5,145 nucleotides of DNA from Betaproteobacteria bacterium (GCA_029858545.1 JAOUFA010000281.1:1-5145); one strand, 5' to 3'. Positions 1 to 5,145 are shown, counted from the first letter of the stretch. Numbers and translations are program-made. The notes: generated by a model from the letters alone, not told the origin.

Positions 1-257
1 ACCCGCGCCGTTACAACGCGGTGCAGCGCGCGGCCTATCTGTTCGTGATGCTCGACACGGCGCTGCTCGTGATCTCGGGTCTGGTGCTCTGGAAGTCGGT
101 GCAGTTTCCGTTGCTGCGCGAGTTGCTCGGCGGCTACGAAGCCGCGCGCCGCGTGCATTTCTTCGCCATGGCCGCACTGGTTGCCTTTGTCGCGGTGCAC
201 CTCGCGATGGTGGTGCTCGTGCCGCGCACCCTGCTCGCCATGATCCGCGGGCGCTGA
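1..257 (+). CDS. Cytochrome b561-type membrane subunit, C-terminal part (5' end outside window)
   Basis: The reading frame is open at the left edge (first full codon at base 3) and 84 residues are visible. It starts with RRYNAVQRAAYL, the kind of loop that precedes a transmembrane helix in b561/Ni-hydrogenase and thiosulfate-reductase cytochromes. Two hydrophobic helices follow, at about visible residues 12-30 and 51-75, and a short basic tail ends the protein. His52 (RRVHFF) and His66 (AVHLAM) lie in the last helix and are candidate haem b ligands or quinol-site residues. The GTG at base 21 is in frame but is unlikely to be the true start because conserved-looking sequence precedes it. The likely role is to carry electrons between the quinone pool and the molybdoenzyme encoded 9 bases downstream. 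The family call is from composition and the motif; the exact subfamily cannot be fixed from this fragment. Confidence 0.78.
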   Translation, partial: PRRYNAVQRAAYLFVMLDTALLVISGLVLWKSVQFPLLRELLGGYEAARRVHFFAMAALVAFVAVHLAMVVLVPRTLLAMIRGR

Positions 258-261
258 GGAG
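256..261 (+). promoter_or_regulatory. Shine-Dalgarno of the molybdoenzyme gene, overlapping the upstream stop codon
   Basis: GAGGAG lies 5 bases before the ATG at 267 and shares two bases with the TGA stop (255-257) of the cytochrome gene. This arrangement suggests translational coupling and supports the ATG at 267 as the start. Confidence 0.7.
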
Positions 262-266
262 ATCGC

Positions 267-1043
<777 letters not shown>

Positions 1044-1116
1044 GTACCTCTCGGCCGCCCTGACACACCGGCATTGCTGCCGTTCATCTCTTCACTTACT
1101 TACCAAGGAGTTCACC

Positions 1117-1353
1117 ATGATCAAGATCACCCCCGTCGTACTGTCCTTCGGTCTTCTGCTCGCCGGCGGCAATGCTTTTGCCGACGACATGATGAAGAAA
1201 GACACGATGGCGAAGGACAGCATGAAGAAGGATGGCATGGCCAAGGACGGGATGAAGAAGGACTCGATGGCCAAGAGCGGGATGAAGAAGGACAAGATGA
1301 AAATGGAGGGTGTCGCCAAGGACGGAATGAAGAAGGACGCGATGGCGAAGTAG
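1117..1353 (+). CDS. Small secreted pentapeptide MXKDX-repeat protein
   Basis: The gene encodes 78 residues. Residues 1-22 form a Sec signal peptide with a hydrophobic core (VVLSFGLLLAGG) and a cleavage-type end NAFA before DD. From Met26 to the end the protein consists almost only of five-residue units, MKKDx alternating with MAKDx, about ten and a half in all, with drift only in the middle (MAKSG, MKMEG, VAKDG). This matches the known family of pentapeptide MXKDX-repeat proteins, whose function is not established. AAGGAG at 1105-1110 with 6-base spacing supports the start. The mature protein is highly charged, Met- and Lys-rich, without Cys or aromatic residues, and probably extended or helical in the periplasm. 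Met-rich periplasmic repeats can bind Cu(I) or scavenge oxidants; that role is inference. It lies 73 bases after the molybdoenzyme gene, so cotranscription is possible but not shown. Confidence 0.85.
   Translation: MIKITPVVLSFGLLLAGGNAFADDMMKKDTMAKDSMKKDGMAKDGMKKDSMAKSGMKKDKMKMEGVAKDGMKKDAMAK
1192..1350 (+). repeat. In-frame 15/30-base tandem repeat coding for MKKDx-MAKDx
   Basis: About ten 15-base units of the type ATG-AAG-AAG-GAC-NNN alternate with ATG-GCC/GCG-AAG-GAC-NNN, giving a 30-base higher-order period. The fifth codon varies (Thr, Ser, Gly, Lys, Ala). Units drift at about 1267-1325. Such an array can gain or lose units by replication slippage without breaking the frame, because both periods are multiples of three. 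Confidence 0.85.
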
Positions 1354-1393
1354 CGCCAACGGCACGGCGGGTGCGGCGCGGGCTTGACCGCGC

Positions 1394-1413
1394 CCGGCCC
1401 CGCCTCGGGCCGG
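1394..1413. terminator. Possible bidirectional terminator hairpin between convergent genes
   Basis: CCGGCCC (1394-1400) and GGGCCGG (1407-1413) form a perfect 7-bp G/C stem with a 6-base loop, placed between the stop codons of the MXKDX gene (1353) and the DUF411 gene (1444), which converge. No clear T-run follows on either strand, so it is not a textbook intrinsic terminator. Position is the main argument. Confidence 0.35.
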
Positions 1414-1443
1414 TTCGCCGATTCTCCCCCACCCAGCGCGCGG

Positions 1444-1890
1444 TCAGTGCTGCGCGAAGATCCGGTTGCCTCGGTCGCCGAATGCAATCGTTGCATAGGG
1501 TTGCGCCGGCCCCTGTTCCATTCCCGGCGAGCCCGTCACCATGCCCGGCACCGCAAGGCCTTTCACCTTGGGTCGTTCGCGCAGCAGCCTCTTGATGTCC
1601 GCCGCGGGGACGTGCCCTTCGATCGCGTAACCTGCGATCACGGCCGTATGGCACGACGCCAGGCTCTCCGGTACCCCGTAGCGCCGCTTGATCGGACTGA
1701 CATCATCGAGATTTCGCGAGTCGATCTGAAATCCGCTCGCCTCCATGTGCTTTACCCATTCCCCGCAGCAGCCGCAGGCGGGGCTTTTGTATACGACGAC
1801 CCGCTGCGCGAACTGGGCGCGCGCTGCGGGAATGCCGCCGATCAGCAGAACTGCGCCTGCCGCGCGAACGAACGATCGTCTCGAAAACAT
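1444..1890 (-). CDS. DUF411-family periplasmic metal-binding protein, Tat-exported
   Basis: The 148-residue protein begins MFSRRSFVR, a twin-arginine signal (Arg4-Arg5) with hydrophobic core AAGAVLLIGG and an AARA cleavage-type site near residue 25. The mature part has the hallmarks of the DUF411 family (COG3019, predicted metal-binding): VVYKSPACGCCGEWV with Cys39, Cys41 and Cys42, then SLASCHTAVIAGYAIEGHVP with Cys80, His81 and His93, and a C-terminal LAVPGMVTGSPGME segment. These Cys/His residues are the likely metal or thiol site. The start was chosen at 1890 because AAGGAG lies 6 bases upstream; an in-frame upstream ATG at 1977 would overlap the ccdA stop and add a tail before the Tat signal. 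Family members are often found beside copper-resistance genes. It is the last gene of the minus-strand block, 83 bases after ccdA, which suggests that its cysteines could be kept reduced by the CcdA/CcmG-like pair; this is inference. Confidence 0.88.
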   Translation of the reverse strand: MFSRRSFVRAAGAVLLIGGIPAARAQFAQRVVVYKSPACGCCGEWVKHMEASGFQIDSRNLDDVSPIKRRYGVPESLASCHTAVIAGYAIEGHVPAADIKRLLRERPKVKGLAVPGMVTGSPGMEQGPAQPYATIAFGDRGNRIFAQH

Positions 1891-1896
1891 GGTGTT

Positions 1897-1902
1897 CTCC
1901 TT
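1897..1902 (-). promoter_or_regulatory. Shine-Dalgarno deciding the DUF411 start
   Basis: The minus-strand sequence AAGGAG lies 6 bases before the ATG at 1890. It fixes that start over the longer in-frame option at 1977. Confidence 0.75.
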
Positions 1903-1973
1903 CTTCAGTTTGAAAGCTTCTGTGTAAGCAGGTTTGGACATCGTTGCATGCGTACTATAGATAGCCGGCCGCT

Positions 1974-2708
1974 TCAACCCACGCTACCCAGTGCGGGTAT
2001 CGCCTCGAGCAACCAGAGCGAAAACATCGACAGGCGCTCGGTCACCATGGCAACACCGAGCGCCACCAGCACCAATCCTCCGCCGATTTGCAGAGCGGCA
2101 CCGAAGCCGCGCAGCCTGCGCAGCAGACCCGCCGCGCGATCGACGAATAGCGCGGCCAGCACGAACGGTACGCCGAGCCCCAGGGCATAGGCGGCGAGCA
2201 ATGCGACGCCGCCCGTGCTCGGACCTGCCGCGCTCACCGCAAGGATCGCGCCGAGCACCGGCCCGATGCACGGGGTCCAGCCGAACGCGAACGCCATGCC
2301 GAGCACGAACGCGGCGGCCGGACTTCCGCCCCGCAGCCGCGGATGCAGGCGCAGATCGCGCTGCAGCCACGGCAGCGCGCGCCATAGGCCGAGCATGAAC
2401 AGCCCGAACACGATGACGATCACGCCGGCAACCAGGTTCGCTTCGTAACGATAGCGCATCAACAGTTGCCCGAGCGCGCTGGCACTCGCGCCGAAGGCGA
2501 TGAACACCACCGAGAAACCGGCCACGAACAGCGTGCTCATGCCGAGCGCCGCGAATCGCCGGGCCGCCATCTGCTGCTGCGCGTGGTGGTTGGCACCCGC
2601 GACGTAGGACACGTAGGCGGGTACCAGCGGCAGTACGCAGGGCGAAAGAAACGAAACGATTCCCGCCATGAAGGCGGCCAGTGCGCCGAGGGTCGCTGCA
2701 TCCGTCAT
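1974..2708 (-). CDS. ccdA: CcdA-type thiol/disulfide electron transporter (cytochrome c biogenesis transmembrane protein)
   Basis: The 244-residue membrane protein belongs to the CcdA/DsbD transmembrane family, which moves reducing equivalents from cytoplasmic thioredoxin to periplasmic thiol proteins. Two hallmark cysteines are present: Cys24 in SFLSPCVLPLVPAYVSYVAG and Cys147 in FAFGWTPCIGPVLGA. About six transmembrane segments can be seen, near residues 8-36, 55-80, 91-112, 131-157, 161-188 and 204-226. The C-terminus SLWLLEAIPALG is typical of the family. Length is normal for CcdA, which lacks the periplasmic domains of full DsbD. AAGGAG at 2717-2722, 8 bases before the ATG, supports the start. 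The gene follows the CcmG-like gene by 45 bases, and the two are likely cotranscribed partners, with the thioredoxin as electron acceptor. No other cytochrome c maturation gene is visible, so its clients may be the neighbouring periplasmic Cys proteins. Confidence 0.93.
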   Translation of the reverse strand: MTDAATLGALAAFMAGIVSFLSPCVLPLVPAYVSYVAGANHHAQQQMAARRFAALGMSTLFVAGFSVVFIAFGASASALGQLLMRYRYEANLVAGVIVIVFGLFMLGLWRALPWLQRDLRLHPRLRGGSPAAAFVLGMAFAFGWTPCIGPVLGAILAVSAAGPSTGGVALLAAYALGLGVPFVLAALFVDRAAGLLRRLRGFGAALQIGGGLVLVALGVAMVTERLSMFSLWLLEAIPALGSVG

Positions 2709-2753
2709 CGGTGAGACTCCTTTTCTAAATGTCCGCGGAGCGCGCGCATTCGC

Positions 2754-3368
2754 TCATTCCGATTGCAGCCGGCGAACGAGTGGCAACAGCCGCTCTTCGA
2801 CGATCCGGCTGGTGATCGCGCCGATGATCTTGTCGCGTATGACCCCGTGCTTGTCGATCACGAAAGTCTCGGGCACCCCGTATACGCCCCAGTCGATTCC
2901 GACGCGGCCGCTGCGGTCGGCGCCGGTGCGAGTATAGGGGTCGCCCAGTTCGTCGAGCCAGCGGGCCGCGTCGTCGGGGGGATCCTTGTAGTTGAGCCCG
3001 TGAATGGGCAGCACCCGCTGCCGCGCGAGTCCCATCCAGAGAGGATGTTCGTCGCGGCAGGCGGTGCACCAGGATGCGAACACGTTGACCACGGATACCT
3101 CGCCGCGCAATGCGTCGCTCGTGAGCCCGAGGGAGCGGCCCTTGACCGGCGGGAGTTCAAAATTCGGAACCGGCTTGCCGAGCAGCGGCGAGGGAATCTC
3201 GCGCGGATTCATCGTCAGGCCGATGCCGAGAAAGACGGCGAGCACCGTGAAAATCGCAAGCGGCCACAGAAAGGGTACGACGCCACGGCGCGGCCGCGCT
3301 TCCGCGCCGGTTCCGTCAGCGCGGAGTGTTTCGGGGATATCGCCAGCCGTGCCACGCAAGTTCGCCAT
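2754..3368 (-). CDS. dsbE: CcmG/DsbE-like membrane-anchored periplasmic thioredoxin
   Basis: The 204-residue protein has a 31-residue charged cytoplasmic leader, one transmembrane helix (about 32-51, PFLWPLAIFTVLAVFLGIG), and a thioredoxin fold from about residue 62. The active site is ASWCTACRDEHP with Cys101 and Cys104, and GVYGVPETFVID carries the cis-proline (Pro166) with the PET signature typical of CcmG/DsbE. LGKPVPNFELP is the usual family entry into the fold. The usual job is reduction of periplasmic thiols, such as apocytochrome c haem-binding cysteines, using electrons from CcdA. GGAG 7 bases before the ATG supports the start; the next in-frame Met (53) is beyond the membrane helix. 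The pre-membrane leader is longer than in the Escherichia coli protein, and the CTAC active site lacks the proline of the CPTC form. It lies 21 bases after the Spy-like gene, so cotranscription is likely. A TlpA-like copper-chaperone reductase role is an alternative. Confidence 0.9.
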   Translation of the reverse strand: MANLRGTAGDIPETLRADGTGAEARPRRGVVPFLWPLAIFTVLAVFLGIGLTMNPREIPSPLLGKPVPNFELPPVKGRSLGLTSDALRGEVSVVNVFASWCTACRDEHPLWMGLARQRVLPIHGLNYKDPPDDAARWLDELGDPYTRTGADRSGRVGIDWGVYGVPETFVIDKHGVIRDKIIGAITSRIVEERLLPLVRRLQSE

Positions 3369-3389
3369 CGTTCGTCTCCGGCGAGGATG

Positions 3390-3908
3390 TTAGCGGCTTT
3401 GCCCGGTGCCGCGCCCGCCGCGTCGCAGCTGTTCGCGCTGTTCGGGCGTGAGCACCGCGTCGATGCGCCGGCGCGCCTCGAGCCGGGTCTCGAACATCTG
3501 CTTGCGGGCCTCCGCCATCGATTCATAGGCCTTGCGTGCCGCAGCGTCGTCGAATTTTCCGGACTCTTCCAATTGGTTCAGGCGGAACTGCTGTTCATGC
3601 ACCGTGCCCATCAGCGTCCAATGCTTGGCCGCGGTCTCGCGCCGGATCTCGGTGATCTTCGCGCGCTGGGTCTCGGTCAGGTCGAGCGCTGCGAAGCCCC
3701 AGCCCGTTCCCGCTCCCATGCCATAGCCGCCCATCATCCCGGGGCCCATGCCGTGGCCACCCATCATCCCGGGGCCCATGCCGTGGCCGCCCATCATCCC
3801 CGGCTCCATTCCACAGCCTGGCCCCATGGGACTCGGTTGCGCCCAGACTGGGGCGGATAGCACGGCCAACAGCGCCGCGGCGACTATCCGCTTGCGGTTC
3901 GATTTCAT
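3390..3908 (-). CDS. Spy/CpxP-family periplasmic chaperone with Met/His/Gly repeat
   Basis: The 172-residue protein has a Sec signal peptide (basic MKSNRKR, core IVAAALLAVLSA, cleavage near PVWA at residue 23). Residues 28-67 are a Met/Gly/His-rich segment of MGPGMMGGHG units. Residues 72-165 form the charged helical domain of the Spy/CpxP/ZraP type, with LTETQ (77-81) and LTPEQ (153-157), the two LTxxQ motifs of the family. The single Cys32 sits at the start of the Met/His segment. Family members bind unfolded periplasmic proteins and respond to envelope stress or metals; the Met/His segment suggests copper or zinc binding, which is inference. The start at 3908 was chosen over the in-frame 3950 because AAGGAG is 8 bases upstream and the signal peptide then begins at residue 1. 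It is followed by the CcmG-like gene after 21 bases and preceded by the His/Cys protein gene at 158 bases. Confidence 0.87.
   Translation of the reverse strand: MKSNRKRIVAAALLAVLSAPVWAQPSPMGPGCGMEPGMMGGHGMGPGMMGGHGMGPGMMGGYGMGAGTGWGFAALDLTETQRAKITEIRRETAAKHWTLMGTVHEQQFRLNQLEESGKFDDAAARKAYESMAEARKQMFETRLEARRRIDAVLTPEQREQLRRGGRGTGQSR
3720..3809 (-). repeat. Three tandem 30-base units coding for MGPGMMGGHG in the Spy-like gene
   Basis: Three consecutive ten-residue units are encoded: MEPGMMGGHG, MGPGMMGGHG and MGPGMMGGYG (residues 34-63). The first unit differs by Glu and the last by Tyr in place of His. At base level the middle repeats are nearly identical, which points to recent duplication or slippage. 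Each full unit offers four Met and one His as possible soft-metal ligands. Confidence 0.88.
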
Positions 3909-3916
3909 GATCAACT

Positions 3917-3922
3917 CTCCTT
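3917..3922 (-). promoter_or_regulatory. Shine-Dalgarno deciding the Spy-like start
   Basis: The minus-strand AAGGAG lies 8 bases before the ATG at 3908. It favours that start over the in-frame codon at 3950, which has no such site. Confidence 0.72.
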
Positions 3923-4035
3923 GAGTTTGCGCAGTCCCCCGCAGCCGCATCGAGGCGGCCTCACGGGCTACGCGTCAGTGATGAAGGGATGGCGTGCTCG
4001 GCTTGCGCTCCTGCTGCAATCGAGTCGCGACCGGC

Positions 4036-4079
4036 AATTCTGCGCTTGCGCGCGGGCGGAATCGGCTTAGCGCAGAATT
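4036..4079. repeat. 11-bp perfect inverted repeat spanning the stop codon of the His/Cys protein gene
   Basis: AATTCTGCGCT (4036-4046) and AGCGCAGAATT (4069-4079) are exact reverse complements separated by 22 bases. On the minus strand the first arm lies in the last codons and first stop base of the His/Cys protein gene, and the second arm lies in the gap before the Spy-like gene. No T-run follows, so an mRNA-stabilising, attenuating or processing hairpin is more likely than a strong terminator. Function is inferred only from structure and position. Confidence 0.5.
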
Positions 4080-4501
4080 CGCGCCGAGCGGACGTAGTAG
4101 GAACCGACCTGTACCAGCGCACCGGGTGCCGAACGCGAGCCCGCTGCGCGGGACTGCGCCAACGACCGCAGCACCGGAGCCGCAAAGAAGGGCTCTGCCA
4201 CTTCGTTGAAAATGGCGATGCTCGTTGCGGTCTCGATACTTTGCGCGAGTACCGCCGCATGCAGCGATTCGCAACACCCGGACTCGGCATGTCGCGTCGC
4301 GGACTCGACCGCGTGTGCCCCGTGCGCGTGAACCGACGGCGCAGCAACCTGCACCGGCAGCGCGGGCAGCGCTTCCTGCGCGAGACAGACCGGCCGCACG
4401 ACCGACAGCGACACCGCGGCCATGGCGAGCAGCCACCACCGCCATCCGCTGAGGGTTGCGCGGTGTCCGATGGAAGAGGACGCGGGAGGAGGCCAGGACA
4501 T
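4067..4501 (-). CDS. Unrecognised secreted protein with His/Cys cluster, first gene of the block
   Basis: I do not recognise this family. The 144-residue product has a hydrophobic segment WWLLAMAAVSLSVV (22-35) ending near VCLA (38-41), which looks like a signal peptide. The mature part then has VHAHGAHAV and RHAESGCCESLH, giving His58, His60, His63, His71, Cys76, Cys77 and His81 within 24 residues, a plausible metal-binding cluster. The C-terminal half (82-144) is Ala/Ser-rich with helical-looking stretches (AVLAQSIETATSIAIFNEVAEPFF) and a final VQVGSYYVRSARILR. Codon third positions are G/C-biased on this strand, supporting real coding. An upstream ATG at 4558 is in frame but would place the FNR-type site inside codons; 4501 is therefore preferred, although its ribosome site is poor. 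Likely a periplasmic protein of the copper/thiol block. Confidence is moderate for being a gene and low for function. Confidence 0.6.
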   Translation of the reverse strand: MSWPPPASSSIGHRATLSGWRWWLLAMAAVSLSVVRPVCLAQEALPALPVQVAAPSVHAHGAHAVESATRHAESGCCESLHAAVLAQSIETATSIAIFNEVAEPFFAAPVLRSLAQSRAAGSRSAPGALVQVGSYYVRSARILR

Positions 4502-4510
4502 GACGCCTGT

Positions 4511-4516
4511 ATTCTG
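4511..4516 (-). promoter_or_regulatory. Candidate -10 element of the minus-strand block
   Basis: The minus-strand CAGAAT matches TATAAT at four of six bases. It begins 21 bases after the FNR-type site, within one base of the spacing expected for a promoter with the activator centred at -41.5. The predicted transcription start would be about 4503-4504, only a few bases before the ATG at 4501. Confidence 0.35.
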
Positions 4517-4537
4517 AGGTCGATCGACGCGCGGCTT

Positions 4538-4551
4538 TTGATCGATATCAA
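4538..4551. promoter_or_regulatory. Perfect FNR/ANR-type operator (TTGAT-N4-ATCAA)
   Basis: The sequence TTGATCGATATCAA matches every fixed base of the FNR/ANR/DNR/FixK consensus TTGAT-N4-ATCAA. It is located in the 68-base gap between the stop of the thiamine-pyrophosphate enzyme (4570) and the start of the His/Cys protein gene (4501). No plus-strand gene starts nearby, so it should act on the minus-strand block. Ten fixed bases are expected by chance about 0.005 times in a window of this size at equal base frequencies, and less in GC-rich DNA. The sensor type (oxygen or nitric oxide) cannot be told from the site. Confidence 0.72.
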
Positions 4552-4569
4552 GATTCATGCGGCGCCGCG

Positions 4570-5145
4570 CTAGAGCGGGGTGACCTGGGCGTGCAGTACC
4601 GCCGAGCGTCCCGCGCGTACCGCGGCAAGGCAGCGCTCGAGCGCGCCGCGCAGCGCATCGGGTTCGCTGACCCGCTCGCCGTAGGCCGCGGCGGATTCGG
4701 CGAGCTTTGCGAAATCCATGTCCGGTGCGAGCCTTGCCTGGAACTCGTCGCTTGTCCTGGCACGGCCTTCAGGGTACACGGCGAGCGTCGCGTCCTTCAC
4801 CGCCGCCCAACCCGCGTTGTCGAGAACCACGGTGAGGATCGGCAAGGCGTACTGTCGCGCGGTCGCGAGCACCGCCTCGGGCGCGCCCAGATAGAAACTG
4901 CCGTCGCCGCAAATCTGCACCACGGTGGCCCTGGGGCGCGCGAGTTTGACGCCGAGCGCGGTGCCGCCCGACCAACCGAGTCCACCGCCTCCCGAGCGTC
5001 CGATGAGGCTGAGCGGGCGGTTGCGCGGAATCTGCGCCAGCACCGCGGGCGTGTTGCGGATCGCCTCGTTGACCACCACGTCCTCGGGATCGAGGACGCG
5101 GCCGAGCTCGGCGCAGAGAAAATGCACATCTATCGCGCCGCGGTG
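4570..5145 (-). CDS. Thiamine-pyrophosphate-requiring enzyme, C-terminal part (5' end outside window)
   Basis: The frame is open at the right edge; 191 residues are visible, about a third of a usual 550-residue enzyme of the acetolactate synthase/benzoylformate decarboxylase superfamily (COG0028). What is seen is the C-terminal cofactor-binding domain: VVVNEAIRNT, then SGGGGLGWSGGTALGVKLA, then the TPP/Mg motif starting ICGDGSFYLG (Gly80-Asp81-Gly82) and ending VVLDNAGWAAVK (Asp109-Asn110). The normally paired Asn-Asn is Asp-Asn here, with the second Asn, the usual metal ligand, kept. The GTG at 5127 is in frame but has coding-like sequence before it, so it is not taken as the start. The motif layout resembles the loosely defined 'thiamine pyrophosphate-requiring protein' group, whose substrates are mostly unassigned, rather than true acetolactate synthase. 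It lies upstream of the FNR-type site and is probably a separate transcription unit. Confidence 0.88.
   Translation of the reverse strand, partial: HRGAIDVHFLCAELGRVLDPEDVVVNEAIRNTPAVLAQIPRNRPLSLIGRSGGGGLGWSGGTALGVKLARPRATVVQICGDGSFYLGAPEAVLATARQYALPILTVVLDNAGWAAVKDATLAVYPEGRARTSDEFQARLAPDMDFAKLAESAAAYGERVSEPDALRGALERCLAAVRAGRSAVLHAQVTPL

Noticed and set aside
1074..1102. TTGCTG and TACTTA, 17 bases apart, as a promoter for the MXKDX gene
   Set aside because: Only three and two consensus matches respectively, and the -10 would abut the ribosome site, leaving no room for a normal leader.
1092..1496. Antisense frame with hydrophobic repeats (FFIPSLA-type) opposite the MXKDX gene
   Set aside because: It is the mirror of the Lys/Asp/Met repeat codons; the sense strand has a good ribosome site, signal peptide and known family.
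1954..1959. TATAGT on the minus strand as a -10 element for a separate DUF411 promoter
   Set aside because: It matches TATAAT at five of six bases, but no acceptable -35 is found 16-18 bases upstream; the only TTGAAG is about 12 bases away. An internal promoter remains possible but is not supported.
1384..2190. Plus-strand frame of 268 codons across the convergent region
   Set aside because: It runs antisense to the DUF411 gene and the end of ccdA, both clear family members, and is Arg/Ser/Pro-rich without domains.
3720..3809. 30-base repeats considered as a small CRISPR-like array
   Set aside because: The units are contiguous with no spacers and are in frame within a protein-coding gene.
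2763..3860. Long plus-strand frame of 365 codons with His-rich AHHPGAH repeats
   Set aside because: It lies antisense to the CcmG-like and Spy-like genes, and its His repeats are the reverse complement of the Met/Gly/His repeat. No recognisable domain or ribosome site.
3952..3962. GAGGC-G-GCCTC dyad upstream of the Spy-like gene as an operator
   Set aside because: Short G/C dyads are frequent in DNA of this composition and no known operator consensus is matched.
4559..4568. GCGGCGCCGC palindrome just after the TPP-enzyme stop, considered as a terminator
   Set aside because: It has no loop, so the hairpin would be about 3 bp, and no T-run follows.
3989..4573. Plus-strand frame of 194 codons
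   Set aside because: Arg/Pro-rich composition typical of a shadow frame in GC-rich DNA; antisense to the secreted His/Cys protein gene.

Overview
The window is a GC-rich stretch of bacterial chromosome from a probable beta- or gammaproteobacterium. This is inferred from strong G/C preference at third codon positions, from a small MXKDX-repeat secreted protein of a kind known from Burkholderia-type bacteria, from CcmG/CcdA/DUF411 genes, and from an FNR/ANR-type operator. No RNA gene, insertion sequence or CRISPR array is visible, and coding density is high, with no gene-free stretch above about 160 bases.

Plus strand, 1-1353. The end of a b561-type membrane cytochrome runs almost directly (9 bases) into a sulfite-oxidase-fold molybdopterin enzyme with a twin-arginine signal and a lipobox. 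The pair looks like a membrane electron carrier with its periplasmic molybdoenzyme, comparable in layout to YedZ/YedY but with a different cytochrome family. A 78-residue secreted protein built of alternating MKKDx/MAKDx pentapeptides follows.

Minus strand, read from right to left, 5145-1444. First comes the C-terminal third of a thiamine-pyrophosphate enzyme that enters from the right edge. The 68 bases after its stop hold a perfect FNR/ANR-type palindrome (4538-4551) and a plausible -10 element. Five codirectional genes follow: an unrecognised secreted His/Cys protein, a Spy/CpxP-like chaperone with a Met/His/Gly decapeptide repeat, a CcmG/DsbE-like membrane-anchored thioredoxin, CcdA, and a Tat-exported DUF411 protein with a CxCC motif. 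The two strands converge at about 1354-1443, where there is a GC-rich hairpin.

Read together, the five-gene minus-strand block looks like a periplasmic thiol/metal (probably copper) handling unit: CcdA passes electrons across the membrane, the CcmG-like protein receives them, and DUF411, the Met/His-rich Spy protein and the His/Cys protein are candidate metal-binding or client proteins. The FNR-type site suggests control by oxygen or nitrogen oxides. No ccm assembly genes (ccmA-F) are visible here, so the usual cytochrome c maturation role is open. The individual families are known; the operon combination, the operator and the unrecognised first gene deserve attention.
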